From positions 1-51,395 of the forward strand of contig JAGMBS010000005.1 of assembly GCA_023129575.1 (NCBI GenBank): a stretch of DNA of 51,395 bases, given 5' to 3'. A program made the translations under genes and the position numbers. Under the pieces are notes generated by a model. The model saw nothing but the letters and a program-made list of their open reading frames with translations, searched no databases and was not told where the DNA came from. Source of the DNA: Minisyncoccota bacterium (lineage in GTDB: Bacteria > Patescibacteriota > Minisyncoccia > Phycocordibacterales > UBA12079). Below, piece by piece: positions 22,808-31,445 of the stretch; the first letter of the stretch is position 1; every line of letters starts with the position of its first letter.

Positions 22808-23785
22808 GTGATAAAAAATAACAAACAAAATTTAATAATTTACCAAACAAAAAGCGGAGAAATAAAATTCCGCGGGGATTTTGATCGTGATACGGTTTGG
22901 GGAAGTTTAAATCAAATTGCTGAGCTTTTTGATATTGATAAATCAGGTGTTTCAAGACATATAAAAAATATTTTCAAATCCGGGGAATTGAATGAAAATT
23001 CAACTGTTGCAAAAATTGCAACAGTTCAAAAAGAAGGAGATAAAAAAGTTAAGCGAGATATTGAATACTTTAATTTAGATGTTATCTTGTCGGTCGGTTA
23101 TCGTGTAGATTCAAAACAAGCAACCCAATTTCGCATTTGGGCGACCAAAACTCTCAAAAAGCATCTCGTAGACGGCTACACCATCAACAAAAAACGAATT
23201 GGCGCCAATTATCAAAAATTTCTGAAAGCTGTGGCGGATGTTAAGGCGCTTTTGCCTGCCGGGAACCGATTAGATACAAAAGATGTTTTAGAATTGATAA
23301 ACTCTTTCGCCGAAACTTGGTTTTCATTGGATGCTTACGATATGGAAAAATTTCCCAAAGATAAAATCACAAAAAAGCAAATTTCTTTTACGGCGGAGGA
23401 ACTTTCTCAAGCGCTCTTGAAATTTAAACAAGAACTTACAGTCAAAAAACAGGCGACAGAGATTTTTGGTCAAGAAAGAAATAAAAATTCAGTAGAGGGA
23501 ATTGTGGGGAATGTGTTTCAATCCTTCGCCAAAAAAGATTTATATCCAAATACGGAAGACAAGGCCTCGCACCTGCTGTATTTTATGGTCAAAAATCACC
23601 CCTTTGTGGATGGCAATAAAAGAAGCGGCGCTTTCGCTTTTGTGTGGTTTTTGCGCAAATCCGGTGTTTTGCGCGCCAGTTTAACACCGGAAGCTCTTAC
23701 AGCTTTGACTTTATTAGTCGCTGAAAGTAACCCAAAAGACAAAGACAAAATCACAAAATTGATTATTTTGTTGTTGAAAAAATAA
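22808..23785 (+). CDS. RhuM-Fic fusion protein
   Basis: 325 residues starting at GTG. The N-terminal RhuM domain contains LNQIAELFDIDKSGVSRHI, a helix-turn-helix-like segment, then TVAKIATVQKEG and the conserved YFNLDVILSVGYRVDS. The C-terminal Fic/Doc domain has the active-site HPFVDGNKRSG (about 265-275), which in Fic enzymes transfers AMP or phosphate to protein targets. No inhibitory (S/T)xxxE(G/N) helix was identified with confidence. RhuM-Fic proteins are common in mobile islands; here it sits 50 bp before tRNA-Gly and next to an HNH fusion and hicBA. Its target is unknown. Confidence 0.9.
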   Translation: MIKNNKQNLIIYQTKSGEIKFRGDFDRDTVWGSLNQIAELFDIDKSGVSRHIKNIFKSGELNENSTVAKIATVQKEGDKKVKRDIEYFNLDVILSVGYRVDSKQATQFRIWATKTLKKHLVDGYTINKKRIGANYQKFLKAVADVKALLPAGNRLDTKDVLELINSFAETWFSLDAYDMEKFPKDKITKKQISFTAEELSQALLKFKQELTVKKQATEIFGQERNKNSVEGIVGNVFQSFAKKDLYPNTEDKASHLLYFMVKNHPFVDGNKRSGAFAFVWFLRKSGVLRASLTPEALTALTLLVAESNPKDKDKITKLIILLLKK

Positions 23786-23836
23786 TTGGTTTGGCGTTTG
23801 AAAACAAGACGGTTTTTTGTTAAACTATTTTGAAAC

Positions 23837-23907
23837 GCGGGTATAGTTTAGTGGTATGACGCATCCTTGCCAAGGATGAGACGGGGTTTCGATTACCCCT
23901 ACCCGCA
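23837..23907 (+). tRNA. tRNA-Gly (anticodon GCC)
   Basis: Acceptor GCGGGTA/TACCCGC, anticodon arm CATCC-TTGCCAA-GGATG giving GCC, T-arm GGGGT/ACCCC around TTCGATT. CCA is not encoded. Confidence 0.95.
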
Positions 23908-23936
23908 CAATTTTACTATATTTAAAATAAATAATT

Positions 23937-25547
23937 ATGGCTTCCAAATACTTATCGTCTCTTTCTAAAAAAGAATATCAGGATTTAACTGAAAAATTAT
24001 TAAGAATTCAAAATAATAAGTGTTTTATCTGTTGTAAAATCATTGATTCAGAAATTCAAGATACAAACATAGATCACATTGTTCCATTGGCAAATAGAGG
24101 TAAGGACTCAGAAGAAAATTTTGCAGTTACCCACGAAAGTTGTAATAAATCAAAACAGGATGCTAATTTAAAAATTGCAAGAATTTTACATAAACTTAAA
24201 GAAATTCAACAACAGGTTCGTGAAACGGAAAATAAATCTGCTTCTTTGAAACATGTACTCCAAAAATATGGTGGCTCAAAATATAATTTTAAATTTAAAG
24301 AAAACGGCAATTTAATTGAATACAGTTTTTCCGAAATAAATGATAATAATATTTACAAAACTGTAATTTTTACCGATCATCTCTCAAAAGAAAAATCTTG
24401 TTTTCTTGAAGTGCCATTGGAATATATTTATCATGATGAAATTATCAACCCAAGAGGTATCAACAGCAGTATAAGTAAACTCATTAAGGAATTTGATAAA
24501 GGAAATCCGCAACTTCATTTGGGTCTTGCAAGAATAGATAAAGGTCAACTAAAAATATTTGACGGGCAACACAAAACTGTTGCGCAAATTTTGTTAGGAA
24601 ATAAAAAATTAGTCATCAGAATGTTTATTCAGCCAGATATTGACAGATTAACTGAAACAAACACAAACGCAGGGAGCATTTTACGACAGATTGCATTTGA
24701 TAAATCTATAATGCGTCAATTAAATAATACACTTTATTCTGAACGAGTTAAAAAATATCAAGAAGATTTTAATTTAGATTCAGACAATTTTTCATTTTCC
24801 GAACAACAACTTATAGAACACTTTAGAGGAGAAAGTGCAAATATAAAAAAATACATCATTGACAGTATCAAACATGCAATTACAAATGAAAAAGAGAATA
24901 AATTAAAAGATTACATTGATTTTGAAGGTAGAGCAAAAGAATTACCTATTTCTTATAGTGCTTATGATAAAACAGTGCTTGCTAATTTTATTAATTCTAA
25001 ACTTATTTTAAAAACCCCAATTAATCATAAATCAGACGAGGGGTTAAATCCAAGAGAATTAGAAATAAAACAGATAGTTGAATTATTAAATATAATTGCA
25101 GAAGAAATATATATAAATAAATTCCAACCAGAAATTGGTGTATCTCGTATTGAAAACAAAATCATTAATCATAAAGATGCCGATATCACAGATAACCATC
25201 TTGTTGCTTATAGAATAAGCAGGGAAGAAATATTATTTAATTGGCTTATTTACTTAAAAGAGGTAATTAAAGTGTATTTTACGAATACTGGAAAAATATT
25301 TGATGAAAAAAAGGTCTTTCAATATCAGTTTGATGAACAACTTTGGAAAAATATTCGCAACTTTATTAAAAACTTAAAAGAATTACCTCTCTGGAAAGAT
25401 AAAAGTATGGCAAGTACGGTTTTTGCTGGGAAAAATAATTATGAATATTGGAAAACCGTTTTTGCAACAGGTAAAAGTCCTGATGGAGTAGATATATTGA
25501 CCAAACCCTTAAATTTTATTGAAATGATTAACGATCATAATGAATAA
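23937..25547 (+). CDS. HNH endonuclease fused to a DGQHR-type domain
   Basis: 536 residues. N-terminal HNH domain (about 25-75): CFICC, then NIDHIVPLANRG, then HESCN, giving a Cys4 zinc site and the catalytic His. A charged linker (about 80-115) leads to a DndB/DGQHR-like domain whose signature is FDGQHKTVAQILLG (about 207-220), with the family's preference for a query-like DGQHR box. The remaining 300 residues are helical without a known motif. DGQHR proteins occur in DNA phosphorothioation and other defence loci, so a DNA-modification-sensing nuclease is plausible, but no modification genes are present. The gene is more AT-rich than its neighbours and starts 29 bp after tRNA-Gly, both signs of acquisition. 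Confidence 0.82.
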   Translation: MASKYLSSLSKKEYQDLTEKLLRIQNNKCFICCKIIDSEIQDTNIDHIVPLANRGKDSEENFAVTHESCNKSKQDANLKIARILHKLKEIQQQVRETENKSASLKHVLQKYGGSKYNFKFKENGNLIEYSFSEINDNNIYKTVIFTDHLSKEKSCFLEVPLEYIYHDEIINPRGINSSISKLIKEFDKGNPQLHLGLARIDKGQLKIFDGQHKTVAQILLGNKKLVIRMFIQPDIDRLTETNTNAGSILRQIAFDKSIMRQLNNTLYSERVKKYQEDFNLDSDNFSFSEQQLIEHFRGESANIKKYIIDSIKHAITNEKENKLKDYIDFEGRAKELPISYSAYDKTVLANFINSKLILKTPINHKSDEGLNPRELEIKQIVELLNIIAEEIYINKFQPEIGVSRIENKIINHKDADITDNHLVAYRISREEILFNWLIYLKEVIKVYFTNTGKIFDEKKVFQYQFDEQLWKNIRNFIKNLKELPLWKDKSMASTVFAGKNNYEYWKTVFATGKSPDGVDILTKPLNFIEMINDHNE

Positions 25548-25564
25548 TCAAAAAAAAACGATTT

Positions 25565-25593
25565 TTGCATCCCCGTCTTGCTCGTGTTAATAT
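25565..25593 (+). promoter_or_regulatory. Leaderless promoter of hicBA
   Basis: -35 TTGCAT (25565-25570), 17-bp spacer ending TGT, extended -10 TAATAT (25588-25593), then 6 nt to the ATG at 25600. Confidence 0.8.
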
Positions 25594-25599
25594 GAAGGT

Positions 25600-25872
25600 A
25601 TGAAAAAGGAATTATTAAATTATAGAATTATTGTCAGCCCTGATATTCAAACGGGGACTGGGAAAAAAGGTTTCACGGCGCTGTGCCCTACTTTGGGGGT
25701 GGCTGATGATGGAGACACTATCGAAGAAGCATTAACAAATGTTAAAGGAGCTATCAATGCTTATGTTAAAAGTTTGGCTGAGGATAAAGAAATAATTCCA
25801 ACAGATAATCCTGTAAAAGATTTTATAACTACAACCCAAGTTGAAATTTCTAATTCTTTGCAAATTGCTTAA
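25600..25872 (+). CDS. hicB: HicB-type antitoxin
   Basis: 90 residues. The partial RNase H-like fold of HicB is visible (YRIIVSPDIQ, KGFTALCPTLGVADDGDTIEEALTNVKGAI), ending without a long DNA-binding extension. HicB binds HicA and blocks its RNA-cutting site. The promoter places transcription at the ATG itself. The order is antitoxin first, the reverse of the classical hicAB order; many HicB-first pairs exist. Confidence 0.9.
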   Translation: MKKELLNYRIIVSPDIQTGTGKKGFTALCPTLGVADDGDTIEEALTNVKGAINAYVKSLAEDKEIIPTDNPVKDFITTTQVEISNSLQIA

Positions 25873-25878
25873 AATATA

Positions 25879-26100
25879 ATGAGTGGATTTCCAGAAATAA
25901 AACCAAAAAAGATTATAAAAATACTTTTATCTTTTGGTTTTGTGGAAAGAGAGGGTAAGGGTAGTCATATTGTTTTCAATCATTCCGATGGGAGGAGAAC
26001 AGTTGTACCAAACCACAAACGCCCTTTACAAATAGGAACCATATCAGCAATTTTGCGACAAGCCGAGATTTCTAAGAAAGAATTTTTGGATCTATTGTAA
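25879..26100 (+). CDS. hicA: HicA-type mRNA interferase toxin
   Basis: 73 residues, a double-stranded RNA-binding-domain-like fold. It has KPKKIIKILLSFGF, then REGKGSHIVF, whose His is the catalytic residue of the family, then VVPNHKRPLQIGTISAILRQA. It cleaves mRNA independently of the ribosome in known members. Starts 6 bp after hicB. A strong bidirectional terminator follows. Confidence 0.92.
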   Translation: MSGFPEIKPKKIIKILLSFGFVEREGKGSHIVFNHSDGRRTVVPNHKRPLQIGTISAILRQAEISKKEFLDLL

Positions 26101-26121
26101 AATCAAAGGATATTAACTAAC

Positions 26122-26162
26122 AAAAACCGCCGAGTTTTCCGTAGGAAAACTCGGCGGTTTTT
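26122..26162. terminator. Bidirectional terminator between hicA and hup
   Basis: Perfect 19-bp arms (26122-26140 and 26144-26162) with loop GTA, flanked by A-run and T-run. Confidence 0.93.
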
Positions 26163-26197
26163 TAGTTTTTACCCAACTGTTTTAGAATGTTAAGCGA

Positions 26198-26476
26198 TTA
26201 ACCTTGTTTAACAGTGTCTTTAAGGGTTTTGGAAGCCCTGAATTTTGGCACTCTCATTGCCGGCACATCAATTGATTCGCCGGTGCGAGGGTTGCGAGCT
26301 TTTCTCGCCGCCCTCATTTTAGCGGAGAAAATACCAAAACCCGCCACGGAAACATCTTCGCCTTTTTTAAGAGTATCAATGATAGAGTCAAAAATGACAT
26401 CGACTACTTTTTCGGCTTCAACTTTTGTGCTGCCCAAAACGGTATGCACTTGTTCCACAATTGCTTGTTTGTTCAT
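26198..26476 (-). CDS. hup: HU-family DNA-binding protein
   Basis: 92 residues. It begins NKQAIVEQVHTVLG and contains the signature GEDVSVAGFGIFSAKMRAARKARNP with the DNA-bending arm ending in RVPKFRASKTLKD. HU compacts and bends DNA as a dimer and supports replication and recombination. It is flanked by its own terminator region and an AT-rich upstream stretch without a clear ribosome-binding site. Only one HU/IHF gene is visible here; HU and IHF cannot be separated cleanly by sequence alone. Confidence 0.95.
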   Translation of the reverse strand: MNKQAIVEQVHTVLGSTKVEAEKVVDVIFDSIIDTLKKGEDVSVAGFGIFSAKMRAARKARNPRTGESIDVPAMRVPKFRASKTLKDTVKQG

Positions 26477-26574
26477 AAAAATAATTATTGATTAAATTTT
26501 ATAAATTTATAAAACGACCTTTATAAATGCTAATAAATACAAATACATTATATATCACACTATTTTTAACGCAA

Positions 26575-26623
26575 GCCCCGTTAGAGATAAGAAACCAAAG
26601 GTTTCTGTCATCTCTAACGGGGC
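26575..26623. repeat. GTTAGAGAT hairpin element, copy 2
   Basis: GCCCCGTTAGAGAT (26575-26588) and ATCTCTAACGGGGC (26610-26623), with an inner GAAACC/GGTTTC stem. It lies just downstream of rny, where it may also act as a transcript end. Confidence 0.88.
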
Positions 26624-26634
26624 AAGCCCCATCG

Positions 26635-28164
26635 TTATCGTGCGTATTCAATCGCGCGGGATTCTCGGATAACATTTACTTTGATTTCCCCCGGGTATTT
26701 GAGATCTTTTTCTATTTTGAGCGCGATGTCGCGCGCCAATTTTTTGGCTTCCAAATCAGAAATACGCTCCGGTTGGACCAAAATTCTTATCTCCCGGCCG
26801 GCTTGGACGGCGTAGGTCTTATCAACTCCCTCAAAAGCGTTGGCGATTTCTTCCAGTTCTTTTAGCCGTTTGAGGTAATTTTCAACGGTATCTCGGCGGG
26901 CGCCCGGGCGGCTGCCGGAAATCGCGTCCGCCACTTGAACAATGACCGACTCCACCGTTTCGTAAGGATATTCTTCATGGTGCGCTTGCATCGCCTTGAT
27001 GATTTTTTCATCGGCGCCGAATTTTTGCAAAATTCGGCGGCCAATTTCAACATGGGTGCCTTGGATTTCGTGATCCACAGCTTTGCCGATGTCATGCAAA
27101 AGCGCGCCGGCTTTTGCCACCGCCACATCGGCGCCCAGTTCTTCCGCCATCATTCCGGCGATATGGGACATCTCAATGGAATGCTGCAAGACATTTTGCC
27201 CGTAACTGGTTCGAAAATACAGCCGTCCCAGAATGGAGACGATGCGAGGGTCAAGATTTAATATCCCACACTCATAAACGGCTTGCTCACCTTTTTTCTT
27301 GATGGTTTTATTAATTTCCGTTTTGGCTTTTTCCACAAATTCCTCAATGCGGGTCGGTTGAATGCGCCCGTCAATAATCAAATTTTCCAAAGCGACTCGG
27401 GCGATTTGCCGGCGGATAGGGTCAAAAGAGGAAATGGTAATAGCTCCCGGAGTATCATCCACAATCACTTCCGTTCCGGAAGTTCTTTCAAAAGCGCGAA
27501 TGTTTTTGCCTTCTTTCCCGATGATTTTCCCTTTAATATCGTCCGAGGGGATATTAACCACAGTTGAGAGAACATCGCTCGCTACGGAATTGCCCATTCG
27601 GTGAATAGCGGTGATTAAAATATCTTGCGCTTTTTTCTCCAATTTTTCCTCGCCGCTTTGTTCCAGTTTTTGCATTCTGACAGCCAAATCTTCCGTATGA
27701 TTTTTTTCCATGGTTTGGAGAAGTTTTTCCAAGGCCTCTTCCTCGTTAAGTTTGGCTGTTTTTTCCAAAGTTTTTTGTTCTTGTTCTTTCAATTTTTCCA
27801 CTTCATTTCGGACTTGTTCAACTTTACCGATTTTATCCTCAAGTTTTTTCGTTTCGCCGCCTATTTCCAATTGCCGTTTGTCCAAAAAATCCTCTTTTTT
27901 AATCAATCGTTCTTCCTTTTGACCGGCCTGTTTTTCTTTTTCTTTTTTCTCTTTTTCCGCTTCTTGGATAATCGTGGACGCTTTATTTCCGGCTTTTGAA
28001 ATAATGGTTTCGGCGTTCTTTTGCGCGTCCAAAATCATTTTTTTCACTTTTAATTCAATGGAACCCTTTTTCCCGAAGGTAAGGGCCCATCTTAAAAAAT
28101 ATCCAAAAGCTATTCCTCCCAAGCAAAATACGCCCAAGAGAAACGCGACAGTTTGCAGAGACAT
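26635..28164 (-). CDS. rny: Ribonuclease Y
   Basis: 509 residues. Single N-terminal transmembrane helix (about 5-25), long Lys/Glu coiled coil (about 40-190), KH domain (IPSDDIKGKIIGKEGKNIRA), then an HD domain with LLHDIGKAVDHE that carries the metal-dependent endoribonuclease site. RNase Y starts mRNA decay at the membrane and commonly works with PNPase, which is also in this window. No RNase E-like gene is seen here. The coding strand is AT-rich and the start lacks a clear ribosome-binding site. Confidence 0.96.
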   Translation of the reverse strand: MSLQTVAFLLGVFCLGGIAFGYFLRWALTFGKKGSIELKVKKMILDAQKNAETIISKAGNKASTIIQEAEKEKKEKEKQAGQKEERLIKKEDFLDKRQLEIGGETKKLEDKIGKVEQVRNEVEKLKEQEQKTLEKTAKLNEEEALEKLLQTMEKNHTEDLAVRMQKLEQSGEEKLEKKAQDILITAIHRMGNSVASDVLSTVVNIPSDDIKGKIIGKEGKNIRAFERTSGTEVIVDDTPGAITISSFDPIRRQIARVALENLIIDGRIQPTRIEEFVEKAKTEINKTIKKKGEQAVYECGILNLDPRIVSILGRLYFRTSYGQNVLQHSIEMSHIAGMMAEELGADVAVAKAGALLHDIGKAVDHEIQGTHVEIGRRILQKFGADEKIIKAMQAHHEEYPYETVESVIVQVADAISGSRPGARRDTVENYLKRLKELEEIANAFEGVDKTYAVQAGREIRILVQPERISDLEAKKLARDIALKIEKDLKYPGEIKVNVIRESRAIEYAR

Positions 28165-28358
28165 ATTATTAAAATCCTATCTTTATATAGATTTGAAAGA
28201 AAATATATGCGATTTTAGCCCCAGATTAAGTTTAATATCCATAAATTTCATCTACTTCAGACGGATTTGGTGTTAATTCTAAATTTCCGTTTCATTCTAA
28301 CTTATTTTGCGATGAAAGTCCAATAAAACGGAATTAAGAATTATGATTTAAGAAAAAG

Positions 28359-28384
28359 ACGGATTTTGGCTCCGCCAAAATCCG
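28359..28384. repeat. ATTTTGGC-type palindromic repeat, copy 4
   Basis: GGATTTTGGC and GCCAAAATCC with loop TCC, in the region between rny and murI. Confidence 0.85.
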
Positions 28385-28409
28385 CCCAAAATATGTTTTT
28401 TGGGGTTAT

Positions 28410-28455
28410 TCACACAAATTGGCGGTAGATTTTATGTGAATAGTGGTATAATTAT
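28410..28455 (+). promoter_or_regulatory. murI promoter region, direct-repeat copy 1
   Basis: It contains an extended -10 (TG, G, TATAAT at 28447-28452) 9 nt before the murI ATG. A 46-bp copy with about five mismatches lies downstream of murI at 29292-29337. Confidence 0.75.
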
Positions 28456-28461
28456 CGAAAT

Positions 28462-29268
28462 ATGATAGGTGTTTTTGATTCAGGGTTGGGCGGGTTGACG
28501 ATTCTAAAACAATTTTTGGCGTTTTTGCCGGAGTATAATTATCTTTATTTAGGCGATAATTTGAGAGCCCCTTACGGCAACAAATCACAAAAAGCTATTT
28601 ATAATAACACAAGGCAGGCGGTTGAATTTTTATTTAAAAATAACTGCGAACTGATTATTGTTGCCTGTAATACCGCTTCCGCCCGGGCCTTAAGAAAAAT
28701 TCAGAGGGAATGGCTGCCGAAAAATAATTCTGCGGGAAAGGTTTTGGGAGTAATCACGCCGGTTGTGGAAAAAGCGGCGAAAATCAATCGGGGCAATCGG
28801 ATTGGAGTAATTGGCACCGAAGCCACGATTAGTTCGGGCGCTTACGAAAAAGAATTATCCAAGTTTGGGAGAAATTTAAAAGTTTATAATCAAAAATGTC
28901 CCCGACTTGTTTCTTTGGTTGAAGAGGGAAGAATTAACGGGGCGGAAACAAAAATTATTTTAAAAAAATATCTGCAACCTTTGAAAGACAAAAAAATTGA
29001 TACGCTGATTTTAGCTTGCACCCATTATCCTTTTTTGATTGCTGAAATAGAAAAAATTATGGGAAAAAATTGCCAAATTTTAAATCCGCCCGAGATAGTG
29101 GCCGGCAGATTAAAAGATTATTTAGGGAGACATTTTGAAATTGAAAATAAATTGGGAAAAGCCGGCAAAAGAATTTATCATAGCACCGGCGATTTTCAAA
29201 AATTTAAACAATTTGGCGAAAAGTTTTTAGGGGAAACGATTAAAATCGGGGGACAAATTGAATTATAA
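28462..29268 (+). CDS. murI: Glutamate racemase
   Basis: 268 residues. It makes D-glutamate for peptidoglycan. The start IGVFDSGLGGLTILKQF, the first catalytic Cys in VACNTASA and the second in LACTHYPFL are all present, as is the phosphate-site-like GVITPVVEKA. It is consistent with a cell wall maintained in this lineage. It has its own near-leaderless promoter and is flanked by direct repeats of that promoter region. No other mur genes are nearby. Confidence 0.96.
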   Translation: MIGVFDSGLGGLTILKQFLAFLPEYNYLYLGDNLRAPYGNKSQKAIYNNTRQAVEFLFKNNCELIIVACNTASARALRKIQREWLPKNNSAGKVLGVITPVVEKAAKINRGNRIGVIGTEATISSGAYEKELSKFGRNLKVYNQKCPRLVSLVEEGRINGAETKIILKKYLQPLKDKKIDTLILACTHYPFLIAEIEKIMGKNCQILNPPEIVAGRLKDYLGRHFEIENKLGKAGKRIYHSTGDFQKFKQFGEKFLGETIKIGGQIEL

Positions 29269-29291
29269 TAAAAGTGTTTTTTGTGTCTATA

Positions 29292-29337
29292 TCACGCAAA
29301 TTGAAGGTAGATTTTATGTGAATAGTGATATAATTGT
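29292..29337 (+). promoter_or_regulatory. Duplicate of the murI promoter region, copy 2
   Basis: It keeps the extended -10 (TGA then TATAAT at 29329-29334), but no gene follows; a terminator hairpin begins about 13 bp later. Confidence 0.65.
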
Positions 29338-29346
29338 AAAAAAAAG

Positions 29347-29395
29347 AAAAACCGATAATTGCAAATTTGGATAATTTACAATTATCGGTTTTAGT
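29347..29395. terminator. Terminator shared by the murI side and the 29413 gene
   Basis: AAAAACCGATAATTG pairs with CAATTATCGGTTTT across a 17-nt loop. A- and T-runs permit use in both directions. Confidence 0.8.
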
Positions 29396-29412
29396 ATTCG
29401 TAAAAAAGAACA

Positions 29413-30237
29413 TCAAGTTGACAAGCGTAGAACGCGTTTGGAAACAACTTCATAATTCGCTACTCCAATTACCGCTCCGAGTAATCCACCGCAAACGCAC
29501 AGCCCGATTTTTTCCCAGATAGTCACTGACGGAGAAATAAGCCAGATATATGCTACAGCTCCGCCAATAGCCCCATCAATCGCGCAAAGCAATCGTTTGT
29601 TGGAATGAATTAGAATGAAAAGATTTTTCAGGAAACGGCCGGAAAAACAGATTGCCCGGTATATTCCTATGGCTATCCATTTCCACATTGTCCAGAAAAA
29701 AAACAGAGTAATCCCGAAAATTCCTTTAGTCACCCAACGAAAGAAATCACGATAAGTTATGGGTTGCCATGTTTCTCCCGCTTCAACTTGATAACGCTCT
29801 AGAAGTAGATCAGTTTTATATCTTTGCTTTGTTCCAATCTCCACAAGAAGAGAAACGATAATCAAAAAAAACACAACATCCAACATCATAGTGACAGCAA
29901 AACAACTGGTCAGATCAGACTTTGGAAAAAGACGGTAGAAAAACAAGAAAATCAGAACAAAGCAAACTACTGCTGAATGCCAAACCGGATGCGACTTTGT
30001 AAAACATTCTTTGAACAAATGTTTTACAATTTCCCATACCGCGCCACTGCCTTCTTTTGCTAATTTCCAAGCTCTTGGAATTGCCTGTAATACTTCGCGG
30101 AACTCATAAGCGAGGTATCCACCGGCAGAACCGGCTATCAATCCGAGCCACCAAAACATTGGATTTACCGCCACGGCAACTGCCGCGCAAATAAATCCGC
30201 CAATAAAACACGCTGTCGCAATTTTTTTCGTTTCCAT
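29413..30237 (-). CDS. Multi-pass membrane protein of unknown function
   Basis: 274 residues with about six hydrophobic segments. The first (GGFICAAVAVAVNPMFWWLGLIAGSAGGYL) and last (GGAVAYIWLISP...GLCVCGGLLGAVIGVANYE) are Gly/Ala-rich and resemble each other, suggesting an internal duplication or glycine-zipper packing. The middle has two helices and aromatic-rich loops. A clear ribosome-binding site (AAGGAGAGG) precedes the ATG, unlike most housekeeping genes here. I do not recognise the family and no partner gene is adjacent. Confidence 0.78.
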   Translation of the reverse strand: METKKIATACFIGGFICAAVAVAVNPMFWWLGLIAGSAGGYLAYEFREVLQAIPRAWKLAKEGSGAVWEIVKHLFKECFTKSHPVWHSAVVCFVLIFLFFYRLFPKSDLTSCFAVTMMLDVVFFLIIVSLLVEIGTKQRYKTDLLLERYQVEAGETWQPITYRDFFRWVTKGIFGITLFFFWTMWKWIAIGIYRAICFSGRFLKNLFILIHSNKRLLCAIDGAIGGAVAYIWLISPSVTIWEKIGLCVCGGLLGAVIGVANYEVVSKRVLRLST

Positions 30238-30483
30238 AACCCCTCTCCTTTTCAGTTTTATATAAAATTGTCAAAAGATTTTCTTCAAAATTAAAGAAAA
30301 CCCAAACTTTATCTAAATAGGATTATACATTAATTGTTTTGTTTGTCAAATTTTTGAGTGAGAGAAAAACAGGGTCAGCCATCAGTTATTGTTTTTTTAG
30401 ATTTTGGTTCATGAGTTGGCGGAGGATTTATTTATCCACTTTTTACTGTTTTTTAATATCATTTTTTGTTATAATCAAATCAA

Positions 30484-30951
30484 ATGACTAAGAAAACAAC
30501 TTATACTGCCGGCAATGTCGCGAAGTATTTTATTTATCTTGCTTCACAAGAATTTGTCGGAGACGATAAAGAGCGCGAGGGGATAACAAATCTTAAATTG
30601 CAAAAGATTTTGTATTTTGCGCAGGCGTATTATCTCGCGAAACTCGGCAGACCGCTGTTTTCCGACAACATTGAGGCGTGGGAATATGGTCCGGTGGTGC
30701 CTGTCGTGTATAGAAAATATAAAATAAACAAAAGCAATCCAATCATAGACGAAAAAGATAAATCTTCTCTTTCTGTTGAGGATAAAAAAATTGTCCGAAA
30801 AATATGGGATTCTTTTGGGGGATATTCCACCAGTCGGTTAGTTGATATTACACACGCTCACACTCCCTGGAGAGAGGCAAATAAATCGACTTCTCAAATT
30901 ATTCATCATAAAACAATAAGAGAATATTACGCTCCGTTGCTAAATAAATAG
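30484..30951 (+). CDS. Panacea/SocA-like (DUF4065) antitoxin
   Basis: 155 residues. The domain is recognised from GITNLKLQKILYFAQAYYLA, the EAWEYGPVVPVVYRKYK block and the conserved THAHTPWREA. Panacea proteins neutralise many unrelated toxins and usually form the first gene of a two-gene operon; a small unrelated gene follows after 13 bp here. An extended -10 box (TGT then TATAAT, 30470-30475) lies 8 nt before the ATG. Confidence 0.88.
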   Translation: MTKKTTYTAGNVAKYFIYLASQEFVGDDKEREGITNLKLQKILYFAQAYYLAKLGRPLFSDNIEAWEYGPVVPVVYRKYKINKSNPIIDEKDKSSLSVEDKKIVRKIWDSFGGYSTSRLVDITHAHTPWREANKSTSQIIHHKTIREYYAPLLNK

Positions 30952-30964
30952 GCAAGGAAACGAT

Positions 30965-31369
30965 TTGCTTATGAATGCATTTGAAACTCCGAGCAAATTT
31001 GATCTTAAACATACCGAATCCAAGGTATGTTTTTCTATATGTGATTGTTCTTTGGATAAAAAATATTCTTTTTACGGTTTAAGTCGCGAGCAAGCCACAA
31101 AATTTTTAAAAAGATTGCAACATATAGAAAAACTTACATGGGGACAATTTATGAGTTTGCTTCGTGGCAAGGGGGCAACTAAGGAAAAAAGAAATAGTGG
31201 TAATTTTGATTTAATTCATAATGAAAATACTTCTGAAAGAATGCTGATGGAACAATATTATTTTCATTTTCGCATAGAACAAATAGGGCTGTTTCGTATT
31301 TTTGGATACCAAAGAGACCAATTTTTTTGTATCACGCATATTGATCCGAGCGGAAAAATAAATCATTAA
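30965..31369 (+). CDS. Putative toxin of the Panacea pair, unclassified
   Basis: 134 residues (TTG start at 30965 fits the AAGGAAA site; an ATG at 30971 would drop two residues). It has two halves: a charged N-terminal stretch (YSFYGLSREQATKFLKRLQHIEKLTWGQF) and a strand-rich C-terminus (YFHFRIEQIGLFRIFGY...FFCITHIDP) that resembles the core of RelE/ParE-like folds. It is called a toxin mainly from its position behind the Panacea gene. The mechanism is unknown. No other member of the pair is nearby. Confidence 0.6.
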   Translation: MLMNAFETPSKFDLKHTESKVCFSICDCSLDKKYSFYGLSREQATKFLKRLQHIEKLTWGQFMSLLRGKGATKEKRNSGNFDLIHNENTSERMLMEQYYFHFRIEQIGLFRIFGYQRDQFFCITHIDPSGKINH

Positions 31370-31445
31370 ATGTAGTACGAATAGCACGCGCAAATTTGTT
31401 TTTTTGCGTCTCACCTTTTGAGTTGAATTAATTTCGGATTACAAA

